Assembly (NCBI GenBank): GCA_002457145.1
Contig: NTJP01000011.1
Location: 1 to 50,075 of the forward strand
Direction: 5' to 3'
Source of the DNA: Marine Group II euryarchaeote MED-G38
Lineage (GTDB): Archaea > Thermoplasmatota > Poseidoniia > Poseidoniales > Thalassarchaeaceae
Length of the DNA: 50,075 nucleotides
This document shows, piece after piece, positions 36,901 to 46,349 of this stretch; positions within the stretch are counted from its first letter, which is position 1, and each line of letters opens with the position of its first letter. The notes under the pieces are model-generated. The model saw only the letters and a program-made list of their open reading frames with translations. It was not told where the DNA came from and searched no databases. A program made the position numbers and the translations under genes.

Positions 36901-39900
36901 GTTCTAAATTTACTACAATCACAGTAACCTTATTGATGCTATTAATTCCTTGGTCTTCACTGGTATCAGAAGAACTTGGAGAATCATTTCAAAAAAGTAA
37001 TTTAGCTGTGCAAAAATCTTGGGGCGAAGGAGGAACTAATGATACTGGTTGGTTGGATTTGATTGCAGAAGGATCAGATCCATTGAATAACACATTAGCA
37101 TATGGAGATTTATTCGTAGATTTCGCACCTGGTGCAATTATTGATAACCTATCATTTGAGGTATCGGTTAATGGTAGTGATGGATATTGGGTCAATCAAC
37201 CTCAAATAACTCTTGTAAATACCCAGTCAGAAATACTTGACTGGTCGGGTAATGGAGATTTGGGTAGGCAAAATAGTTTTTCCAATAATCCACCAAGTGT
37301 AAATCAAGGTATTCTTGATGCACCATTAGATCCATATTCTCTAACAGATGCATATTGGGATTTACCTACGGGAATAACTATTGAAGACCTTGTCATAGAA
37401 GCGCTCAGACCAGTCGATCCACAGGTTTCCTTTTCACCCATTGAAATTACAATACATGATACTGCTGTCAACCCATTAGATGGTAGTCTTTTCATATTGG
37501 TCAATGAAGATCTAATCAGACTTGATAATAATTCTATAAAGACCATAATAGATATCGAATCTGAAATTTCAGGACGTTCTCTACTAGTCGATAATAGAAA
37601 CAATCAATTAATTATCGGTACATCTAATGGTGATACTTATGCAAGGGATTTAATAACATATTCTCCAATTATTTCTTTTCCAGAAGATACAAATATTTCA
37701 AATTCAAATTCTATAGTCACATCGTTTATTGATGTTTATGATATTATTTGGACTAGCTCAGAGTGTAATATCAATTATCTCGAACCAGGAAAAGGATCAT
37801 TCTGGGTTTCTCAGTCTCTATGTAAGGACAACAATACTTCTGTAATGCCCACTGATATGATAATTGATAATAATACAATTCTTCTTAGTACTGTCAACGA
37901 CGGAATAATCATAATAAATTATACATTCGGAAGTGCAGGATTAATATTTACTGAATTGAACCAATTCCCTTCAATAAATTCGAATAATTTCCTTTCTAGT
38001 AACTCAATTACTGACATGGAATTAATTAATAACATCTTATATATTGCTCATACTAATGCAGGAATAGATAGGTATAATGTTGTATCCTCTACTTGGATTC
38101 CCACTTGGACTTCTAATAATTGGCTTTCTTCTAATCAAATACACGGTATGTCCTCTACACCAGGATGGTTGCATATATTTTCAGGTTCTGACATACAAGC
38201 ATATGATACTAATTCTATGCTATATCGTTCCTCAATTTCTGTTTCTGATATCGGTCTAGAAGACTTCGGACATTCAATTAATACATGGACAAGCGATAAT
38301 TTACAACGTGGTCCTACCTCAAATACTGTTCTAGTAGGCGATTCATCAGGTAAACTAATTACAATTATCGGTGAAGATATTGGTGAGGAAATAATTATCG
38401 CTACCAGCCCAGAATCAGTAGAAGATGCTTCAATAACAGTATTTATTGAAGATGATGATCAAGGTGAAATATGGATAGCTGGAATAAATTTAATAGATCG
38501 TTTTGATAAGAAAGATAAACTTTGGAAAGAAACTATAGACATTCAAGAACTATTTGATAATAATGGAGGTACTGAACCATCTATTAATATCAATGAAATA
38601 ACAACAATACTACAGGATTCAGATGGTAGAATATGGGTAGGAACTAATTCGGGATTATTTGAATTAGATATTGATGGTAATTTACTTTCTGTTGGCTCAA
38701 CATCCTCTTCCTCTGACCTTGAAATTAATGGAAATTATGTTTCAAGTATAGCCCATGACTCTAATACTAATATGTTGGTAGTCGGACATTCTTTTGATGG
38801 TGTTTCAATAATCAATACAACTTCCAATTCTTTGCATGCAACGTTCGAATCCTCAAATGGCTTAGACTCTGATAGTATCAGAGAGGTAGTGACCAGATAT
38901 GGTATTGCATATTTTGCGACTCCTGATGCAGGAGTAATGAGAATTGATCTCAAAGGTCCTACGATTTTAGGATCTTGGCAATCTTTAGGTGCAGATAACC
39001 TAGAATCAACACCAGTCGCTGTAGATGGAGATATTATCTATCTTGGACTACCAGGTTTTGGATTATTGCTAATAGATAGAATTACAGGAGAAATCTCAGA
39101 CCTATGGACCGAAGAAGACTCTAATAGCATACCTGACAATGATGTTATCTCTTTGTCAATGGATTTTTATGGGGGCCTTTTAGTTGGTTCTGATACAAAT
39201 ACAAATAATAATTGTTGGAATAGGGGTGATTGTGGGGAATTGGCTCGTTGGGATGGTAATCAATGGGAATTACTACCTACTTCAATACCTGGAGGAAATA
39301 ATGATCCTTATGCATTTTATGATATAACAAGTGATGCAGATGGGATATATGCTGGTACTAATAGAGGCGCATGTATGTGGTTTTGGCCAACTCCAAATGA
39401 ACCAGATATTACGTTGAATGAATGCTGGAATGAACAAGGAGGAAATAATGATGATGAACTCAGTGTCCCCTCAAGATTTGTCTTTGGAGTATCAAAAATA
39501 GGTGTTGATACCCTTTATGCAGGGACAGATGAAGGTGTTGCGGTAATCAATACTGCAAATGGTACAGTGATGGACGTTTGGACAGCAGGAGATGAAACTC
39601 AAAGAGCTAGAATATTAAGAATTGCAGATATAGTTTATCTTGGCTTTGAAAACACCGGTATCGCGAGATATAATATGTCTAGCCAATCATGGTTAACTCC
39701 TTGGGACGGTACTCAAGGATACATAGAAGATGATGATGTTACTGTAATTATACCAGGGTCTGAATATGGCACTATGTGGGTAGGAGGGGATTTCGGCATA
39801 ACGCTAATAGATGTATTAAATGATTCCATTATTCTGGATTGGGAAAGAGGAGATAATAATAATGGACCTACTTTACCACAGATTGCACCTTCAGACATAG

Positions 39901-42900
39901 TTATTGTTGATGACATAATGTACTATTCACTTCAAAGAGGTCAATCTTGGAATGAAAGAGATGAGATTTACCGTGTAAGTTTAGTTAATAATTCGAGCCT
40001 TCCTTCTCTAGATGCCGGCGATCAGGCAGGGTTTTCTGGAGTAGTCCATGGAATTGAAAACGTAAATAATGAACTTTGGATTAGTGTACGTGAGAATGGA
40101 TGGTGGGGCAATAATGGAGATGCAGGAACTATCGTAAGATGGAATATCTCAGATAATAATTGGTCAGATAACCTAGACACATTAGGAGACGTTGAACGAG
40201 TAAATGCGCAATACTTGGGTGATTGCTTTCCTTTAACAACTTCTTGTGAATTATGGGTTGCATATGGTGAAAATATCCTACGTCGCTTTTCTGCAGTAAA
40301 TATGACTTTATTAGACCAATGGAATGATGTAGATGGAAGAATTAGGGGAATGACCGAATACAATGGTGAATATTTATTCGCAAGTATGAATGGAATACTA
40401 AGATGGAATCCAACAAATGAAACATGGCTCTCCCCCTGGCTTCCTGATGATGGGTTACCGTCTGATTCTGAAGTTGATTTTTATTCTATGAAAACAGTGG
40501 AGGATTCTCTTTGGCTTTCCTCAGGTGCATACAACGATGGGAAAGTAATGGTACTATATGGAGGTAATTGGACGACATGGGATATTGATAGTGGAGATAT
40601 TCCTAACGGCTATGGAGCTGATATAATATTCTGTGATGATATTGTACACTTAGCAGTAGGTTTCCAAGGTGGTTGGTGGCAATCAGGGGGTGGAATAGCT
40701 AGATTCGATACCGTCGATCATGATGGAGATGGCGTAACTATGGAATGGATTTCACCAATAACTACTGCCAACTCTCAAATTTCTGATCGCGATCCTCGTG
40801 CTTTAGCTTGCGATGATTCAAATAGAATGCTATATATTGGATTTGATTCAGATTCAGTGGGCATAGATAGATTTTCATACAATTCAAATAATTTTTTAAG
40901 TTCATTGGACGATACAAATGGGGTATCAGAGGGAAGTGTTTTTCCGGGAGGAATGCTATATGATAATGGACTTTTATTAATCGCTCATTTTGGCGATAAC
41001 TCAGGAATAACTAGAATTATGACATCTGGAAATACTGCTTCTAACGGTATAATATTAGATGAAGGAATGGATGCATGTTCGATAGTTAAATCTCCTTCAT
41101 CAGGATCAAGAATATACGCAATAGGTAGATCTGGTGAAAGTACTGGTATTAACAGAGTCGATAGATTAGATAATACAGGCCTTATCCAAGGAGGATTTGA
41201 TGAATTAATAGGATTACCCGGAGGATCTGTACAAGAAATTATCTCTAACTCAACCCATGTATGGGTAACTCATAGTGATTATTTTGATGCATATTGGGGT
41301 TCTACTATTTTACAGGGCGAAATATCCGAAAACGGCTCTATTAATTGGCAATATGGTGTAAGATTACTTGATGATATAATTAATGAATTGACTTTAGATG
41401 GTGAAAAGGTATGGGTATCTACAGTAGGTAGCGGACTCATGTACCTAAATACAACTCAACAATCCTTGGTTCAAATGCCTTCAGCATTACATAGAAATAT
41501 GGACGGTTTATATCTTGAAGAGGAAGGTATTCTTTATGTTGGATTGATGGGTTATGATAGCTCCTCTGCAGGATTTCAGACCCTAGATACTGAAACTCAA
41601 AAATGGGATCATGGTAGCTTGATTGCTGGATTACCAAGTAATATCGCGAGAGATTTTATTCAATATGAAGATCACATCCTAATAGCAACAAATGGAGGTC
41701 TAGGGATGTGGAATACCACTATATCCGGTTGGGATAACCCAATAACGACCTTGGATGGCCTTCCATCTTCTATAATTCAACATCTGATGATATCTCCAAG
41801 TCCTATCAGAGGAAATGGAACTGTAATTTTAGGAGGGCCAATTGGATTATCAATTTTGGATCAAAATCTTTCCTATGTAACAACTTTAGATTCAGATGAT
41901 GGATTAATTGGAAATTATGTCTCAGGACTGGTATATTCTCCAGCAACCTCAAGAGAAATAATGAATCCACAAGATAATAGTACTCAAATTATTCATCATG
42001 ATGCTTCTATTTTTATATCTCATAATGGAGAAGGTAGAACAAGACCAGGTGTGGCTGCTTGGGATTTGAATACTGATAAAGAAAATGGAACTTACAATAT
42101 TGATATGATTCCAAGTAATGATGTACGCTCTGTTAGTGCAGATGATTGGGGAGTACATATTGCTACAGATAGTGAACCTTTAGTACATTGGAATGGAACA
42201 ATAATGCGCATGGAATCTGGGTCGGGAGTAGAAGACTTACTTTCTTGGCCTGCTTCCCAAATATTATCTGACGGGACTAATTTAGTGATGATTTCTCCTG
42301 TAGGTATAGATATTATTCGGGCAACTGGTAATCATGTTAGTATTAATTCCAAAATTATGACCGGTATTATTGATGCCGATATAAAAGATAATCAATTAGC
42401 AATCGTATCTCAGGATGGATTACATCTATTTTCTCCAATAGAAACTTTACAAGAATTACCTAGAGAGTATCAAAAAAGAGCCTCACCGCTTACTGTGGTA
42501 TTTGGAGATAAAACTCTTGACATTACTGCATCAACCCGACCAGGAATGTCTACAATATTAGCTGAAGAAAATGATACAATAGACATTACTTCTAGTTTAG
42601 ATTATGAAGTAGAACCTGGAGAATTACCGATGTATAACAGCCCGCTAATATTTTCAGCACCTCAAAGTGGTGCTTGGGTATGGGCCCAATCTCATTCATT
42701 GAATTATTCTGGAAAATGGAATCTCACAGATCATAATTCTGGAATTCAAACTATTTTCCAATCTGCTATTTTCAATACGCCCCCTGGATCATCATCATCT
42801 CAGATACAGATACGTTTACAATCACCACTAGATGGTAAACTGAAGGTCAGATTAACTTATGATTGGGATAGATTAGAATCACCAACCTCGATTACAAATT

Positions 42901-45527
42901 TAACAGATAGACCAAACGATGGCGGAGGAATAATAGAAGCATCATGGCTTCCTGCTCAAGATTCTGCTTGGTATGCATACAGGTTGTATGTTTGGGATTC
43001 TACAAATAATCCTGATTGGACACCTTTAAAAGAAGATTTAGATAATTTTGCTACCTATCAAAGAATACCATTTTGGTCTGAAACCTCTGCAATAATTTCC
43101 GAAGCAAATCAAGATGGAATGATTAAACCACTATCCGATAATAGACAATATAGGGCCGCTATCTCAATAGAATATCAAGATGGTTCACTCGGTGAGCCAA
43201 TGAGCTGGGAAGGTAATGTAACTCCGACGGATGAAGTTCCACAACCTCCTGAATGGCTTTCTGTAGCTCCTCTATCGGGAGGGATACCGGGTATAGTAAA
43301 TGCAGAATGGTCCGCTTGTAATGAGTTAGATCCTTATTTAACAAGGATATGGTCAGTTAAACAAGAAATAACTAATGCCATAGCATTAAACAACGCATCT
43401 GACTTATCATTTGCCAGTGGGAATAGTACAGTATTAGAATTAGATGAAAATGTTCCGTATTGGTTTGCAGTTGTTTGTGTTGATCAAGATGGACAATCCG
43501 ATCCATTAAATGCAACTATTTTTGGTCCCGTAGTAACTGCAGGCGGACTAAATGATGGTATTCCTCCTGCTCAGATTTCTGATGTATCAGCAAATGATAT
43601 TCCAAGCGATGAAGGTGGACGAATAGGAGTTTCATGGACGCCTAACAATGAACAGGATTGTTCGTATTACATAATCTATATTTTACCTGCATCAGGCTTT
43701 CAACCCCCTAGCAGTGTAGATGGATGGCCCACTGCCTCATATGTTTCGGATTGTACTACAAATAGCACAATTATCGACTCAATAGGAGGTACAACATTGG
43801 AGAATGATATCGTATACTGGATTGGTGTAGTTGCTGTTGATGATTGGGGTAATATGGCTGTTGAACCAGTCAATGTTGTCACTACAACTGCTTACAGCGA
43901 TACTGATACTGATAGTTTTGCAGCCACACCTCCAGACAAGGTAACTGGTTTACAGGCATGGGACCACCCTTCGGATGACGGTTCAGCAATTGATATATCA
44001 TGGAATAGAAGTTTAGCCGAAGACTTTAGCCATTATACCGTTTGGATTTCTGAATATCCTCTTGCTAACTTAATAGATATTAATCAACGATGTGAAGAAT
44101 ATACGTGTGGATTATTAGTGATTAATCAAAGACAAATTGAAAATTCATTAAAATTAGAAGTAACTATTGATAAAGCACTTTATGGGAATGAACCTTCACT
44201 ACTATTTTCTGATGATATTAGACCATCTATCCCGTTGTATGTCACAGTCACAATTCATGATATAGCAGGCAACGTACACTTATCAAATCTTGATGAAAAT
44301 GTAGTTGTTGTTACTCCTATTGACAATAGAGGAGATATTTACCCTCCAGATAGAATGAATTCACCAATTCTCACTGATAGGAGCCCCGATTCTGGTGATG
44401 GAATGTTTGTAGAGTTTGCACAAAGTGAATTTTCAGATGTTACAGAATATTGGATATACGCGGTTGCAGGTAATCCATTTACACAAGTTACGAACATCCA
44501 ACCTGCCCTGATTGTAGATAGAAATGTTGAGATGCCTATTTTACTACAATCCCTTTCAGACGGGCAAAACCTTGGCACTTCTCTGCCAATATGGGTTGCC
44601 GTTGTTCCAGTAGATTCATCTTCAAATGCTTGGTTTGATAATTTAGAAACTTCGATGATTACTTTGGTTGATGAAAGTATATTGGATCCAGGTGCACATT
44701 TGCCAGTACTTTCTGGAATCCAGTCATATTGGAATCTTGCAGGAACAGATATTGAAATTATTTGGGACATTTCTAGCAACGAGAAAGTTAATTCTTACAG
44801 TGCTTATTATAGCTTAGATCCTTTTTCAGATACAAGAAACGCATCTCTTCTCGAGAACAATATAACTTCAAATAAAATCTCTTTTAATACTTTCAATGGC
44901 TTTGATATAGATCAATCAGCTACATATTGGATAGCTATAGTTGCTTCAGATGGGGAAGTGGAAAGATTAGGAGTAAATCCATTGGAAGTCAAACCATGGA
45001 CTGATTATACTCCTGGTGGAGGTGGATTACTTGATGATAGTTCAGGAATTTCATGGATGGAGCAATTACTAGAAGGAAATATGAATTTCATAATAATCCT
45101 GATTTCTTCGGTCTTAATTTTTATTGGTGCCATACTAATAATAAAACCAAAAGATAAATCAGCACCAGAGCCATGGGAAATGGGAACAATTGAAGTAAAC
45201 TTAGATGATGAATTAACCCAGAAAGATGAAGACTTAGAATCTATCAGTATAACTCCAATGAATATAGCAGATTCTCAAAATGATAATACATTAAGTATTC
45301 AGAAAAATATTCCTGAGATAGAAGATATAAATATTAATCAAAATAATATTTCTCCTGAAATAGAAAACGAACTTCTTAATTCAAAGAATGAATTTATGGA
45401 ATCTATGGATGATTTAGATAAAATGGCTGACTTAATGGACTCTGAAGATTTAGATAAAATGGCTGATAGTCTATCCAAGGATGTTATGGATACATCATTC
45501 ATAGATGATATGATAGAAGACCAATAG
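36897..45527 (+). CDS. Giant cell-surface protein: beta-propeller repeats, FN3-like domains, C-terminal anchor
   Basis: With this start the protein has 2876 aa. It begins with a signal peptide (basic SSKF, hydrophobic TLLMLLIPWSSLV). Residues ~170-1950 are filled with repeats of the two-component-regulator-propeller type, such as IWVGTNSGLFELD, LWISVRENGWW and MWVGGDFGITLID, implying several beta-propellers. From ~1950 there are at least five FN3-like units, each opening with PP or P-rich lead-ins (PPEWLS, PPAQISD, PPDKVTG, PPDRMNS, LPVLSG). A transmembrane helix (FIIILISSVLIFIGAILII) near 2730-2750 is followed by an acidic cytoplasmic tail of ~125 residues. No histidine kinase domain is attached. 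Probably an adhesin, receptor or polymer-binding protein; the role is inference. Confidence 0.85.
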   Translation: MSSKFTTITVTLLMLLIPWSSLVSEELGESFQKSNLAVQKSWGEGGTNDTGWLDLIAEGSDPLNNTLAYGDLFVDFAPGAIIDNLSFEVSVNGSDGYWVNQPQITLVNTQSEILDWSGNGDLGRQNSFSNNPPSVNQGILDAPLDPYSLTDAYWDLPTGITIEDLVIEALRPVDPQVSFSPIEITIHDTAVNPLDGSLFILVNEDLIRLDNNSIKTIIDIESEISGRSLLVDNRNNQLIIGTSNGDTYARDLITYSPIISFPEDTNISNSNSIVTSFIDVYDIIWTSSECNINYLEPGKGSFWVSQSLCKDNNTSVMPTDMIIDNNTILLSTVNDGIIIINYTFGSAGLIFTELNQFPSINSNNFLSSNSITDMELINNILYIAHTNAGIDRYNVVSSTWIPTWTSNNWLSSNQIHGMSSTPGWLHIFSGSDIQAYDTNSMLYRSSISVSDIGLEDFGHSINTWTSDNLQRGPTSNTVLVGDSSGKLITIIGEDIGEEIIIATSPESVEDASITVFIEDDDQGEIWIAGINLIDRFDKKDKLWKETIDIQELFDNNGGTEPSININEITTILQDSDGRIWVGTNSGLFELDIDGNLLSVGSTSSSSDLEINGNYVSSIAHDSNTNMLVVGHSFDGVSIINTTSNSLHATFESSNGLDSDSIREVVTRYGIAYFATPDAGVMRIDLKGPTILGSWQSLGADNLESTPVAVDGDIIYLGLPGFGLLLIDRITGEISDLWTEEDSNSIPDNDVISLSMDFYGGLLVGSDTNTNNNCWNRGDCGELARWDGNQWELLPTSIPGGNNDPYAFYDITSDADGIYAGTNRGACMWFWPTPNEPDITLNECWNEQGGNNDDELSVPSRFVFGVSKIGVDTLYAGTDEGVAVINTANGTVMDVWTAGDETQRARILRIADIVYLGFENTGIARYNMSSQSWLTPWDGTQGYIEDDDVTVIIPGSEYGTMWVGGDFGITLIDVLNDSIILDWERGDNNNGPTLPQIAPSDIVIVDDIMYYSLQRGQSWNERDEIYRVSLVNNSSLPSLDAGDQAGFSGVVHGIENVNNELWISVRENGWWGNNGDAGTIVRWNISDNNWSDNLDTLGDVERVNAQYLGDCFPLTTSCELWVAYGENILRRFSAVNMTLLDQWNDVDGRIRGMTEYNGEYLFASMNGILRWNPTNETWLSPWLPDDGLPSDSEVDFYSMKTVEDSLWLSSGAYNDGKVMVLYGGNWTTWDIDSGDIPNGYGADIIFCDDIVHLAVGFQGGWWQSGGGIARFDTVDHDGDGVTMEWISPITTANSQISDRDPRALACDDSNRMLYIGFDSDSVGIDRFSYNSNNFLSSLDDTNGVSEGSVFPGGMLYDNGLLLIAHFGDNSGITRIMTSGNTASNGIILDEGMDACSIVKSPSSGSRIYAIGRSGESTGINRVDRLDNTGLIQGGFDELIGLPGGSVQEIISNSTHVWVTHSDYFDAYWGSTILQGEISENGSINWQYGVRLLDDIINELTLDGEKVWVSTVGSGLMYLNTTQQSLVQMPSALHRNMDGLYLEEEGILYVGLMGYDSSSAGFQTLDTETQKWDHGSLIAGLPSNIARDFIQYEDHILIATNGGLGMWNTTISGWDNPITTLDGLPSSIIQHLMISPSPIRGNGTVILGGPIGLSILDQNLSYVTTLDSDDGLIGNYVSGLVYSPATSREIMNPQDNSTQIIHHDASIFISHNGEGRTRPGVAAWDLNTDKENGTYNIDMIPSNDVRSVSADDWGVHIATDSEPLVHWNGTIMRMESGSGVEDLLSWPASQILSDGTNLVMISPVGIDIIRATGNHVSINSKIMTGIIDADIKDNQLAIVSQDGLHLFSPIETLQELPREYQKRASPLTVVFGDKTLDITASTRPGMSTILAEENDTIDITSSLDYEVEPGELPMYNSPLIFSAPQSGAWVWAQSHSLNYSGKWNLTDHNSGIQTIFQSAIFNTPPGSSSSQIQIRLQSPLDGKLKVRLTYDWDRLESPTSITNLTDRPNDGGGIIEASWLPAQDSAWYAYRLYVWDSTNNPDWTPLKEDLDNFATYQRIPFWSETSAIISEANQDGMIKPLSDNRQYRAAISIEYQDGSLGEPMSWEGNVTPTDEVPQPPEWLSVAPLSGGIPGIVNAEWSACNELDPYLTRIWSVKQEITNAIALNNASDLSFASGNSTVLELDENVPYWFAVVCVDQDGQSDPLNATIFGPVVTAGGLNDGIPPAQISDVSANDIPSDEGGRIGVSWTPNNEQDCSYYIIYILPASGFQPPSSVDGWPTASYVSDCTTNSTIIDSIGGTTLENDIVYWIGVVAVDDWGNMAVEPVNVVTTTAYSDTDTDSFAATPPDKVTGLQAWDHPSDDGSAIDISWNRSLAEDFSHYTVWISEYPLANLIDINQRCEEYTCGLLVINQRQIENSLKLEVTIDKALYGNEPSLLFSDDIRPSIPLYVTVTIHDIAGNVHLSNLDENVVVVTPIDNRGDIYPPDRMNSPILTDRSPDSGDGMFVEFAQSEFSDVTEYWIYAVAGNPFTQVTNIQPALIVDRNVEMPILLQSLSDGQNLGTSLPIWVAVVPVDSSSNAWFDNLETSMITLVDESILDPGAHLPVLSGIQSYWNLAGTDIEIIWDISSNEKVNSYSAYYSLDPFSDTRNASLLENNITSNKISFNTFNGFDIDQSATYWIAIVASDGEVERLGVNPLEVKPWTDYTPGGGGLLDDSSGISWMEQLLEGNMNFIIILISSVLIFIGAILIIKPKDKSAPEPWEMGTIEVNLDDELTQKDEDLESISITPMNIADSQNDNTLSIQKNIPEIEDININQNNISPEIENELLNSKNEFMESMDDLDKMADLMDSEDLDKMADSLSKDVMDTSFIDDMIEDQ
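45411..45466 (+). repeat. Direct repeat in the cytoplasmic tail of the giant protein
   Basis: The 20-base string GATTTAGATAAAATGGCTGA occurs at 45411-45430 and again at 45447-45466, 36 bases apart, giving a 12-residue period with DLDKMAD in each copy. It looks like a recent in-frame duplication. Confidence 0.8.
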
Positions 45528-45558
45528 ACATTGAAAGGAATACCTCTTCGGGTAATAT

Positions 45559-46335
45559 GTGTCTGACTCTACCGATCCTTCATCAGAAGTCTGGACTACA
45601 ATGGCATATGATGGAAATAAATCATTATTAGCCCCTTATCTACATTTTAATAGACTTTTAAGACATTCACATATACTAGGAATAGATGTTAATGCTGATT
45701 TATCAAAAATTGTTTTTGAAGAATTAGGAAAGATACCAAATATTGAGGATTATAATAAATTAAATGAAGAAATACCTTTTTTAGTTAAATTGAAAGTTAA
45801 TAGAGAAGGCATAATATCATTAGAAATACGCAAAAATAATCTTTGGACACATAATCCTTTGCAGGCAATTTCTATGATGGTCCCTGATTTTGAACTACCC
45901 ATACTAGGAACTAAGCATGGTGATTGGCAACAATATGATAATGCACGTGAACAAGCAATTAAACATAAATCAGATATTGCTTTACTTTTCAAAGATGATT
46001 TCTTAATTGATGGAGATCATTGTATGCCATTGATGTTGGACAACGATGGAATAGCTTATCACCCAAGACATAGTGATGGGGCTTTAGATTCAATAACATT
46101 AGAACTATTGAGAGAGGACATGGAGCATTTAGGAATACCAATCAGAGGTGCCAAAATAAGTCTTAAAATGCTATTAAGAGCGTCTGAACTAATAGTTTTA
46201 GGAAGTGGCATGGGCGTATGCTCAGTTGGTACAATAGATGGGACTAAGATAGGAATACCAAAAGGTAAATTATATCAGGTTGCAAGAGATGTCTGGCTAA
46301 ATAAATTAAATAGTGATTGGTCAAATTTGAAATAA
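45559..46335 (+). CDS. pabC: Class IV aminotransferase-fold protein (PabC-like, 4-amino-4-deoxychorismate lyase candidate)
   Basis: PLP enzyme that would release p-aminobenzoate from aminodeoxychorismate. The fold is recognised from HFNRLLRHSHILG at ~29-41, the PLP lysine candidate K119 in LGTKHGDWQQYDNAREQA, and the C-terminal LLRASELIVLGSGMGVCSVGTIDG. The loop that usually contains a Glu and Asn (E-x-x-x-x-N) reads LIDGDHCMPLML, so the active site is diverged. The start is a GTG. The next gene is a PabB-PabA fusion 14 bases away, which makes the PabC role by far the best reading; branched-chain or D-amino acid aminotransferase is the alternative. Confidence 0.8.
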   Translation: MSDSTDPSSEVWTTMAYDGNKSLLAPYLHFNRLLRHSHILGIDVNADLSKIVFEELGKIPNIEDYNKLNEEIPFLVKLKVNREGIISLEIRKNNLWTHNPLQAISMMVPDFELPILGTKHGDWQQYDNAREQAIKHKSDIALLFKDDFLIDGDHCMPLMLDNDGIAYHPRHSDGALDSITLELLREDMEHLGIPIRGAKISLKMLLRASELIVLGSGMGVCSVGTIDGTKIGIPKGKLYQVARDVWLNKLNSDWSNLK

Positions 46336-46349
46336 TTGAGGGAACATAT

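Noticed and set aside
44339-44779. 146-aa minus-strand frame inside the giant surface gene
   Set aside because: Antisense to FN3-like repeats with no start signal or family match.
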